Source of the DNA: JANLYQ01 sp031365725
GTDB taxonomy: Bacteria; Actinomycetota; Actinomycetes; JACCUZ01
Assembly: GCA_031365725.1 (NCBI GenBank)
Contig: JANLYQ010000005.1
Span: 1-49,855 of the forward strand
Reading direction: 5' to 3'
DNA length: 49,855 nt
The position numbers and the translations under genes were made by a program. Positions 6,693 through 13,684 of this stretch are shown here, one piece after another; the first letter of the stretch is position 1, and every line of letters begins with the position of its first letter. The notes under the pieces were generated by a model. That model was not told where the DNA came from. It made no database searches and was given only the letters and a program-made list of their open reading frames with translations.

Positions 6693-9600
6693 GTGTCCAC
6701 CGACCCTTTCGTTCATCTGCACGTCGCGTCCGGCTACTCGCTGCGCTACGGCGCCTCGCACCCGCACGTCCTGGTCGAGCGAGCGGTCGAACACGGCATG
6801 GACACCTTGGCCCTCACCGACCGGGACGGGGTCTATGGCGCGGTGAAGTTCGCTCAGGCCTGCCGGTCGGCGGGCATCCGGCCGATCCTCGGTGTCGACC
6901 TCGCCCTCGAGCCCAGTGGTCTGCTGTCCCCACACCCGATGGTCCACCCGTCCCTGCGGGCTCAGCCGGCTCGGGGTGGGGCCTCGGTCGACCCTCGACA
7001 TCCTCGGGTGACCCTGCTGGCCCGCAACAAGGCCGGCTGGGCGGCGCTGTGCCGGCTGGTGTCGGCGACCCACCTGCGCGGGGAGCGGGGCAAGCCGGTG
7101 ACCACGCTGGACCTGGTGGCCGAGCACGTCCGGCTGGCCGCAACGGCCGGCCCCGCCGGTGACGGTGGTCTGGGTGGTCTGGGTGGTCTGCTGGTGCTGC
7201 TCGGCCCGGGCTCGGAGGTCGGGCGGGCCCTGACTGCCCGCCGGCCCGACCTGGCGCGGGCGGTGCTGGCCCGTTGGCGCGAGGTGGTCGACCCCACCGA
7301 CCTGCTGCTGGAGGTGGTCTCCCACCGCGGACCCGACGACCGCCCGCGCGCGGCCCGCATGCTCGGCCTGGCCGTCGAGGAACGGCTGACCGCTGTCCTC
7401 ACCAACGCGGTCCGTTACGCCGACCGCGCCGACGCCCCGACCGTCGACGTGCTCGACGCCTCCCGCCGGCTGGTGCCGCTGGACCCTCGTCACCTCGACC
7501 GGGTCAACGCCGAGGGCTATCTCAAGTCCGGCAAGGAGATGGCGGAGGTGGCCGAGGAGGTCGTGACCGCCGCAGGCCTCGACACCGGTGGTCGAGGCAT
7601 CGCCCGACGGCTGCTCGCCGCCACCCGGCAGGTGGCCGACCGGTGTGCGGTCGACCCGCGGACCGACCTGGGCATCGGCGAGGTCCACTTCCCCGACCTC
7701 GACGTCCTGGGCGCCGAGGGCGCCGCCAGGTTCGTGGGGGAGAGCCCGGTCCAGGTGGCCCAACGGGTGCTGCGCGACCGGTGCGAGGCCGGGCTCGGGC
7801 GGCGGGCGATGACAGCCACCCCGGTGGTCCGTGAGCGCCTCGACGCCGAGCTGGGGGTCATCGAGCAGCTCGGCTACCCGTCGTACTTCCTGACGGTCGC
7901 CGACGTGGTCGACCTCATCCGGGACATGAATGTCCGGGTCGCGGCTCGGGGGTCGGGGGCCGGCAGCCTGGTCAACTACCTGCTCGGCATCTCGGGGGTC
8001 GACCCGATGCGGCACGGGCTGCTGATGGAGCGGTTCCTCTCGCCGCTACGGCTGGCGCTGCCCGACGTGGACGTCGACGTCGAGTCGGCCCGGCGCACCG
8101 AGGTCTACGAGCAGATCCTCACCCGCTTCGGTGGTGAACGGGTGGCCTGCGTCTCGATGATGGACACCTACCGGGTCCGGCACGCCATCCGCGACGTCGG
8201 GGCAGCGCTCGGCATGCCGATGGGTGAGATCGACCAGATCGCCAAGGCGTTCCCGCACATCCGGGCCCGCGACGTGCACCACGCCCTCGCCGAGCTGCCC
8301 GAGCTGCGTGCGTCCCGGCTGGGCGAGGGACAGCTCGCGTTGCTGTTCCGGCTGGTCGAACGGCTCGACGGGCTGCCGCGGCACGTCGCGCTGCACCCGT
8401 GCGGCGTGCTGCTCTCCGACACCACCCTGCTCGACCGCACCCCGGTCGAGGCCAGCTGGCTGGGCTTCCCGATGAGCCAGTTCGACAAGGACGACGTCGA
8501 GGAGCTCGGCCTGCTCAAGCTCGACGTGCTCGGCATCCGGATGCAGTCGGCGATGTCCTACGCCGTCGAGGAGGTTGCCCGGCTCGGTGAGGACGGCGGG
8601 GTCCGCATCGACCTCGACGACCAGACCGTGGTGCCGCTGGACGACCCCGCCACCTTCGCCCTCATCCAGTCGACCCGCACCCTGGGCATGTTCCAGATCG
8701 AGTCACCAGGTCAGCGCGAGCTGATCGGCAAGTTCGCCCCCGAGACCTTCGGTGACCTCATCACCGACATCTCGCTGTTCCGTCCGGGACCGGTCAAGAG
8801 CGACATGGTCACCCCGTTCCTGCGGGCGCGGCAGGGCTGGGCCGAGCCGGTCTACCTGCACGAGGACCTGCGCTACGCCCTCGAGCAGACCTGCGGGGTG
8901 GTGGTGTTCCACGAGCAGGTGCTGCAGATCGTGTCCACCATCACCGGGGTCGGCCTTGCCGAGGCCGACGAGGTACGCCGTGCCCTGGGCACCAAGGACG
9001 GCCAGCCCGAGGTCGAGGTGTGGCTGCGCCCGCGGGCCTACGCCCGGGGTTACGACGTCGCCACCGTCGACAAGGTGTGGGAGGTGCTCAAGGCCTTCGG
9101 CTCGTTCGGGTTCTGCAAGGCCCATGCGGCTGCCTTCGCCCTGCCGACCTTCCAGTCGGCCTGGCTCAAGACCCACCACACCGCCGCCTTCCTGGCCGGG
9201 GTCCTGACCCACGACCCGGGCATGTATCCCAAGCGGCTGATCCTCGACGACGCCCGGCAGTTCGGCATCGCCGTGCTCCCGTTGGACGTCAACCGATCCG
9301 ACGCGACCTACCGGGTGGAAAAGCTCGACGACCCGGCCGGCCACGGCATCCGGCTCGCGCTCTCGGAGGTCAAGGGCATCGCCGAGGCCGAGGTGGCCCG
9401 CGTCGTGGCCAACCGGCCCTACGGCTCGCTGGCCGACTTCCACCACCGCGCAGGAGTGTCCCGACCGGTAGTCGAACGGCTGGTGCTGACCGGCGCCTTC
9501 GACTCGCTCTACGCCCTCGGCTCGGTGGTCGTCTCGGCACCGTCAGCAGGTCACGCCGAGGGCCGCCACCTGGGGCGGCTGACCCGGCGTGACCTCCTGC

Positions 9601-10751
9601 TGCAGGTCGGTGAGCTGGACCGGTGGAGCAGGTCGGTGTCGCGAGGAGCGAGCCGCGGCAGCGGCCGAGGAGCCGGTCGCGGGACGGCCCGAGGGGTCGG
9701 CAGAGGTCGTGCGCACGACAGGGGCAGCACCCCGCTGACGTTGGCAGCAGCACCCGGAGCCGATCTCACCACCGTCGAGCACCCGGACGTCCGCACCCTC
9801 GCGGCCCGGCAGTCCCAGGCCGCCCGGCCGGTGGTGGCCGGCCCGGTGCAGATGGCGCTGGACCTCGACGACGCCCCGGGCTCGATCGAGCCCAGCGGAC
9901 TGCCGGAGATGTCCGGTGCCGAGCTGGTCCGGGCCGAGCTGGAGGTGCTCGGTCTCGACGCGACCCGGCACGTGGTCGACTTCTACGAGCCGTTCCTGGC
10001 CGCGCTGCGGGTGACCCGCGCACCCGATCTGGTCCGCTGCCGCAGCCAGGCCGAGGTGCTCGTGGCCGGGGTCAAGGTGGCCACCCAGACCCCGCCGATC
10101 CGGTCCGGCAAGCGGGTCGTGTTCGTGACCCTCGACGACGCCCGCGGCCCGGTCGATGCCACTTTCTTCGAGGACGCCCAGGGCCCCTACGCCGCCACGT
10201 TGTTCCACTCGTGGCTGCTGGTGATCCGCGGCCATGTGCGGCGCACCGGCCCGCGTGGGGTGTCGATGCGGGCCACCGGCTGCTGGGAGCTGCCGGTGCT
10301 GCACGAGGCGTGGCTCGGCGGGGGCCTCGACGCGGTGGCCGAGGTGATGGCCGCCACCGGTCCGGTCACCGACCGTTCGGTTACCGGGGCGGCCGAGAGT
10401 CGCTCCAGCCGACCGGTGATGACCCGGCCACCGGCCGGCAGCAGCGTCGCGGTCTACGAGCCGCGCGAGGCAGGCGGGCGACCAGCGGGTGGGATGGGTA
10501 ACAAGACCGGCGGGGCCGGGGCAGATCGTCGCGACCGCAACGACCGCAACGACCGCAACGACCGCAACGACCGACAGGTGGCGCAGGACGGGCCGCAGCG
10601 CCAGCGGGTCCTGGTGCACCCCACCGGGTTCCGGCAGTCGCCCTATGCCGACATCAAACCTCCGGGAGACGACGCCAAGACAGCGGCTCGCGCGGCCGCC
10701 GCGGCTCCGCGCAAGCTCTGGCACTCCAGCCCCGGGAGCTCAGGTGGCTGA
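6693..10751 (+). CDS. dnaE2: Error-prone DNA polymerase III alpha (DnaE2-type)
   Basis: 1352 residues, GTG start. Order: PHP domain (FVHLHVASGYSLRYGASHP; ALTDRDGVYGAVKFAQACR), polymerase palm/fingers (AARGSGAGSLVNYLLGI; PDVDVDVE near residue 456 with the catalytic Asp pair; LKLDVLGIRMQSAM; FGSFGFCKAHAAAFALPTFQSAWLK) and an OB-fold near 1120-1200. PHP metal ligands are partly lost: HLHV and TDRD stand where DnaE1 here has HLHTH and TDHG, fitting a non-proofreading enzyme. It is longer than usual (family mostly ~1050-1200) owing to a Gly/Arg-rich linker (~983-1010) and a C-terminal Arg/Asn/Asp repeat. It is the third gene of the SOS operon. No ImuB-type gene lies in the operon; dinB is the next polymerase downstream. 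Confidence 0.9.
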   Translation: MSTDPFVHLHVASGYSLRYGASHPHVLVERAVEHGMDTLALTDRDGVYGAVKFAQACRSAGIRPILGVDLALEPSGLLSPHPMVHPSLRAQPARGGASVDPRHPRVTLLARNKAGWAALCRLVSATHLRGERGKPVTTLDLVAEHVRLAATAGPAGDGGLGGLGGLLVLLGPGSEVGRALTARRPDLARAVLARWREVVDPTDLLLEVVSHRGPDDRPRAARMLGLAVEERLTAVLTNAVRYADRADAPTVDVLDASRRLVPLDPRHLDRVNAEGYLKSGKEMAEVAEEVVTAAGLDTGGRGIARRLLAATRQVADRCAVDPRTDLGIGEVHFPDLDVLGAEGAARFVGESPVQVAQRVLRDRCEAGLGRRAMTATPVVRERLDAELGVIEQLGYPSYFLTVADVVDLIRDMNVRVAARGSGAGSLVNYLLGISGVDPMRHGLLMERFLSPLRLALPDVDVDVESARRTEVYEQILTRFGGERVACVSMMDTYRVRHAIRDVGAALGMPMGEIDQIAKAFPHIRARDVHHALAELPELRASRLGEGQLALLFRLVERLDGLPRHVALHPCGVLLSDTTLLDRTPVEASWLGFPMSQFDKDDVEELGLLKLDVLGIRMQSAMSYAVEEVARLGEDGGVRIDLDDQTVVPLDDPATFALIQSTRTLGMFQIESPGQRELIGKFAPETFGDLITDISLFRPGPVKSDMVTPFLRARQGWAEPVYLHEDLRYALEQTCGVVVFHEQVLQIVSTITGVGLAEADEVRRALGTKDGQPEVEVWLRPRAYARGYDVATVDKVWEVLKAFGSFGFCKAHAAAFALPTFQSAWLKTHHTAAFLAGVLTHDPGMYPKRLILDDARQFGIAVLPLDVNRSDATYRVEKLDDPAGHGIRLALSEVKGIAEAEVARVVANRPYGSLADFHHRAGVSRPVVERLVLTGAFDSLYALGSVVVSAPSAGHAEGRHLGRLTRRDLLLQVGELDRWSRSVSRGASRGSGRGAGRGTARGVGRGRAHDRGSTPLTLAAAPGADLTTVEHPDVRTLAARQSQAARPVVAGPVQMALDLDDAPGSIEPSGLPEMSGAELVRAELEVLGLDATRHVVDFYEPFLAALRVTRAPDLVRCRSQAEVLVAGVKVATQTPPIRSGKRVVFVTLDDARGPVDATFFEDAQGPYAATLFHSWLLVIRGHVRRTGPRGVSMRATGCWELPVLHEAWLGGGLDAVAEVMAATGPVTDRSVTGAAESRSSRPVMTRPPAGSSVAVYEPREAGGRPAGGMGNKTGGAGADRRDRNDRNDRNDRNDRQVAQDGPQRQRVLVHPTGFRQSPYADIKPPGDDAKTAARAAAAAPRKLWHSSPGSSGG
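10533..10568 (+). repeat. 9-bp tandem repeat (4 copies) in the dnaE2 C-terminus
   Basis: Four perfect copies of GACCGCAAC encode (DRN)n in the disordered tail of DnaE2. They are in frame, so expansion or contraction keeps the reading frame. Confidence 0.9.
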
Positions 10752-10826
10752 CCGGTGTGTCCGCGGTGCGCCGCTGACTGACTCGCCCGGCTGCCGGACG
10801 ACCAGCCCTCGACGGCCTCGCCTCAG

Positions 10827-10832
10827 TAGCCT
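10827..10832 (+). promoter_or_regulatory. -10 box (TAGCCT), leaderless start of methyltransferase/dinB unit
   Basis: TAGCCT at 10827-10832 is followed by exactly 6 nt and the GTG at 10839; there is no ribosome site. This implies the methyltransferase-dinB pair has its own promoter, separate from the SOS operon. Confidence 0.5.
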
Positions 10833-10838
10833 GACCAG

Positions 10839-11726
10839 GTGTCCACACCTCCCCTCTCCACACCGGCTGCCGCCGCCCCGCAGCGATCGGTCCGGACCGC
10901 GGTGGTGTGGGACCTGCTGCGCGCAGTCGTGGACGCGCCGCGCAACACCGGCGCACCAGGTGGGAGCGGTGCACCGAGCAGCAGCAACGCGACCAACGCC
11001 GCCGCCTCCGGTGGCTGGGACGTGGTCGACGTCGGCGGCGGCACCGGCGGCTTCGCGGTCCCGCTGGCCGCCCTGGGACACCGCGTCACCGTGGTCGACC
11101 CGAGCCCCGATGCACTGGCCTCACTGCAACGCCGGGCCGGGGAGCTCGCCGAGGCATCCTCGGGGCAGGCGGAACCGGCCGGTCCGACTGAGACGGCCGG
11201 CGGGGCCCTCCACTTGCAGGCAGTCCAGGGTGACGCCGTCGGCCTGCTCGACGTCGTCGACGCCGGCTCGGCCGACCTCGTGCTCTGCCACGGCGTCCTG
11301 GAGCACCTCGACCACGATGCCGAGGTCGCTCCGGCGCTGGCCGCGCTGGTGGCTGTGCTGCGTCCCGGTGGCACCCTCAGCCTGGTCGTCACCTCGCGGC
11401 ACGCGGCGGTCGTCGCCCGTGCCGTCGCCGGTCGCTTCGCCGAGGCGCAGCACGTCCTCGACGACCCCCACGGCCGCTGGGGTGCGGGTGACCCGTTGCC
11501 GCGCCGGTTCACCGAGCCTCAGCTGGTGGGGCTGCTCGACCAGGCCGGCCTGCAGGTCGAGGACGTGCACGGCATCCGCACGGTCGCCGACCTGGTGCCG
11601 GGGGTGCTGCTCGACAGCGAGCCCGGATCGGCCGAGGCCCTGGTCGCGCTCGAGGTGGCGACTGCGCACCTGCCGGAGTTCCGCGCCCTCGCCACCCAGC
11701 TGCACGTCCGGGCCACCCGGCGCTGA
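10839..11726 (+). CDS. SAM-dependent methyltransferase (SmtA/CmoM-like)
   Basis: 295 residues. Motif I is DVVDVGGGTGGFAVPLAALGHRVTVVDPSPDAL (residues ~65-97). LVLCHGVLEHLD and LRPGGTLSLVVTS follow as motifs IV-V, with HEHLD-type residues common in CmoM/SmtA-like enzymes. The C-terminal half has RRFTEPQLVGLLDQAGLQVEDVHGIRTVADLVPG, the part of SmtA-like proteins that shapes the substrate pocket. It lies 6 bp upstream of dinB, as in many actinobacteria, so the two are probably co-transcribed. Its substrate, possibly a modified tRNA wobble base, is not established. Confidence 0.8.
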   Translation: MSTPPLSTPAAAAPQRSVRTAVVWDLLRAVVDAPRNTGAPGGSGAPSSSNATNAAASGGWDVVDVGGGTGGFAVPLAALGHRVTVVDPSPDALASLQRRAGELAEASSGQAEPAGPTETAGGALHLQAVQGDAVGLLDVVDAGSADLVLCHGVLEHLDHDAEVAPALAALVAVLRPGGTLSLVVTSRHAAVVARAVAGRFAEAQHVLDDPHGRWGAGDPLPRRFTEPQLVGLLDQAGLQVEDVHGIRTVADLVPGVLLDSEPGSAEALVALEVATAHLPEFRALATQLHVRATRR

Positions 11727-11732
11727 GCGCTG

Positions 11733-12998
11733 ATGAGCCGCAGCCAGCAGCTCCATCGACCCGGCCCACCGACCGGCCCCCAAGGCGACGACAGCGGTGC
11801 CACCGTGCTGCACGTCGACATGGACGCTTTCTACGCCTCCGTCGAGCTGATCGAACGCCCCGAGCTGCGCGGCTCCCCGGTCATCGTCGGCGGCGGCTCG
11901 CGCTCGGTCGTGCTGTCCGCGACGTATGAAGCCCGACGGTTCGGGGTGCACTCCGCGATGCCGATGAGCCGGGCCCGCCGACTCTGCCCGCAGGCCACCG
12001 TGGTGACGCCCAGCCACGCCCGCTACTCCGAGGTCTCCGCCGGGGTGATGGAGATCTTCCGCTCCATCACCCCGCTGGTCGAGCCGCTCAGCCTGGACGT
12101 GGCGTTCCTCGACGTCGCCGGTGCGGTGCGGCGCCTGGGTCGCCCGGCCCAGATCGGCCAGCTGATCCGGGACCGGGTCGCCGACGAGCAGGGCATCACC
12201 TGCTCGGTCGGGGTGGCCACCACCAAGTTCGTGGCCAAGCTCGCCTCGACCCGCAGCAAGCCCGATGGTCTGCTGGTGGTGCCCGCCTCGGGCGTCGTCG
12301 CGTTCCTGCACCCGCTGCCGGTCGGAGCGCTGTGGGGGGTGGGGGAGAAGACCGAGAAGGAGCTCATCCGGCTCGGGCTGCACACCGTCGGCGACATCGC
12401 CAACACCCCCGTCAAGACGTTGGTCCGCGCGCTCGGCAACGCCAGCGGCGCCCACCTGCACGCTTTGTCCTGGGGGCGCGACGAGCGACGCGTCGTCCCC
12501 CACGAGCCGGACAAGAGCGTCGGCGCCGAAGAGACGTTCGCCCGGGACGTCGACGATCCCGAGGTCGTCCGCCGGGAGCTGCTGCGCCTGGCCGAACGCA
12601 CCGCCGGGCGCATGCGCACCGCGGGGCTGGCCGGGCGCACCATCAGCATCAAGATCCGGTTCGCCGACTTCACGACCATCACCCGCTCCCGGACGTTGAC
12701 CGAGGCGACCGACGTGGCCGCGGTCGTCTACGCCACCGCTCGTCAGCTCTACGACGCCCTCGGTCTGGACCGGGCCCGGCTCCGCCTGGTGGGAGTCCGC
12801 GTCGAAGGCCTGGTCGAGTCGGCGCAGGCGCCGATGCAGCTGCTGCTGGGCGAGCGCGAACAGGGTCGCCGCGAGGCCGAGCAGGCGGCCGACCGTGCGG
12901 CGCGACGGTTCGGCACCGGCGTCGTCGGCCCGGCGACCCTGGTCGGCGACGGCCGCCGGTCCGGCCCACGACGTCCCGGTTCTGGCTCTCCGTCCTGA
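11733..12998 (+). CDS. dinB: DinB-type Y-family DNA polymerase with altered catalytic motif
   Basis: 421 residues from ATG 11733. Palm/fingers: VLHVDMDAFYASVE (catalytic D29), VVLSATYEARRFGVHSAMPMSRARRLCP, SITPLVEPLSLDVAFLDVAG. A helix-hairpin-helix thumb (PVGALWGVGEKTEKELIRLGLHTVGDIA) and a little-finger domain (SVGAEETFARDVDD, LAGRTISIKIRFADF) follow. The C-terminal QLLLGERE resembles a beta-clamp binding peptide. In the active site D29 and D122 are kept, but the usual Glu of S-L-D-E is Val123 (GTG at 12099). In characterised DinB enzymes that Glu binds the catalytic metals, so activity is uncertain. Downstream of the SmtA-like gene and close to the SOS operon. Confidence 0.9.
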   Translation: MSRSQQLHRPGPPTGPQGDDSGATVLHVDMDAFYASVELIERPELRGSPVIVGGGSRSVVLSATYEARRFGVHSAMPMSRARRLCPQATVVTPSHARYSEVSAGVMEIFRSITPLVEPLSLDVAFLDVAGAVRRLGRPAQIGQLIRDRVADEQGITCSVGVATTKFVAKLASTRSKPDGLLVVPASGVVAFLHPLPVGALWGVGEKTEKELIRLGLHTVGDIANTPVKTLVRALGNASGAHLHALSWGRDERRVVPHEPDKSVGAEETFARDVDDPEVVRRELLRLAERTAGRMRTAGLAGRTISIKIRFADFTTITRSRTLTEATDVAAVVYATARQLYDALGLDRARLRLVGVRVEGLVESAQAPMQLLLGEREQGRREAEQAADRAARRFGTGVVGPATLVGDGRRSGPRRPGSGSPS

Positions 12999-13117
12999 CC
13001 GCAGAAGCCACCGCGGACCGGACCGCGGAGCCCGGCGAGCACACCCGATCGGGCACTTTGTCGAGATCTGCGGGCAGCGGGTTTGCCGACCGGGTTTCTT
13101 CTGGCGGTTCGGGCGCA

Positions 13118-13123
13118 TATCCT
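13118..13123 (+). promoter_or_regulatory. Possible -10 box (TATCCT) of DUF3040 gene
   Basis: The 198 bp between dinB and DUF3040 contain TATCCT at 13118-13123. A weak TTCTTC lies at 13096-13101 (16-bp spacer). The leader to GTG 13197 would be about 70 nt, ending in a strong AGGAGGA ribosome site. Nothing else is recognised in this gap. Confidence 0.3.
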
Positions 13124-13196
13124 GGCCAGGCGCACGGTGTCTTTCCGGCCGCGCATGACGTCGAGGCGTGACGTCGGGACATGGCGAGGAGGAACT

Positions 13197-13622
13197 GTGC
13201 CGCTCTCCGAGAACGAGCAACGACTGCTCGAGCAGATGGAGCGCGCGCTCTACGCCGAGGATCCCAAGTTCGCCACGTCGTTGCGCGGCAAGGACCCGCG
13301 CAGCAACTTCCGCCGCCGGATGGTCCTTTGCGCCCTGGGCGTGACGGTCGGCGTGGTTCTGCTGGTGTGGGGTCTGTTCGTGCACATCCTGGTCAGCGTC
13401 CTAGGCTTCGTGCTCATGCTGGCCAGCACCTTCTTTGCCGTGACCGGCTACCGCGCCGTCACCACGGCCGGTGCCCTCGGCGTCGTCGACGGCAACGGCG
13501 TCCGTCGCCCGGCCCCGCGCCCCGGCAATGGTCGCCGCAGTGCCGGCCGGCCCGCCCGAGCTGGGTTCATGGAGCGGATGGAAGAGCGCTGGAACCGTCG
13601 TCGCGACGAGAACGGCCGCTAG
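13197..13622 (+). CDS. DUF3040 membrane protein
   Basis: 141 residues from GTG 13197, with AGGAGGA at 13187-13193. It begins PLSENEQRLLEQMERALYAEDPKFATSL, the hallmark N-terminus of DUF3040. Two adjacent hydrophobic segments follow (MVLCALGVTVGVVLLVWGLF and ILVSVLGFVLMLASTFFAVTGY). The tail is basic and Arg-rich (GFMERMEERWNRRRDENGR), presumably cytoplasmic. The family is actinobacterial, often close to dinB and mraZ as here, and of unknown function. An in-frame ATG farther upstream lacks homology and was not used. Confidence 0.85.
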   Translation: MPLSENEQRLLEQMERALYAEDPKFATSLRGKDPRSNFRRRMVLCALGVTVGVVLLVWGLFVHILVSVLGFVLMLASTFFAVTGYRAVTTAGALGVVDGNGVRRPAPRPGNGRRSAGRPARAGFMERMEERWNRRRDENGR

Positions 13623-13642
13623 ACCAGCCGGTCCGGTGCCCG

Positions 13643-13659
13643 CGAGGTACGTCACCTCG
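13643..13659. terminator. Short hairpin between convergent DUF3040 and tgpA
   Basis: CGAGGT (13643-13648), a 5-nt loop and ACCTCG (13654-13659), in the 62-bp gap between two convergent stops. The stem is only 6 bp and there is no U tract, so this is a weak terminator candidate. Confidence 0.3.
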
Positions 13660-13684
13660 GCCCGCGAGGTCCGGCACGTCGGCC

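Noticed and set aside
5784..8015. 743-residue open frame on the minus strand across DUF6504, HEPN and dnaE2
   Set aside because: It is antisense to three well-supported genes, is low-complexity (Arg/Gly/His/Pro), and shows no domain; typical of high-GC shadows.
11121..13385. 754-residue open frame on the minus strand across the methyltransferase and dinB
   Set aside because: Antisense to conserved methyltransferase and DinB motifs; composition is that of a shadow frame.
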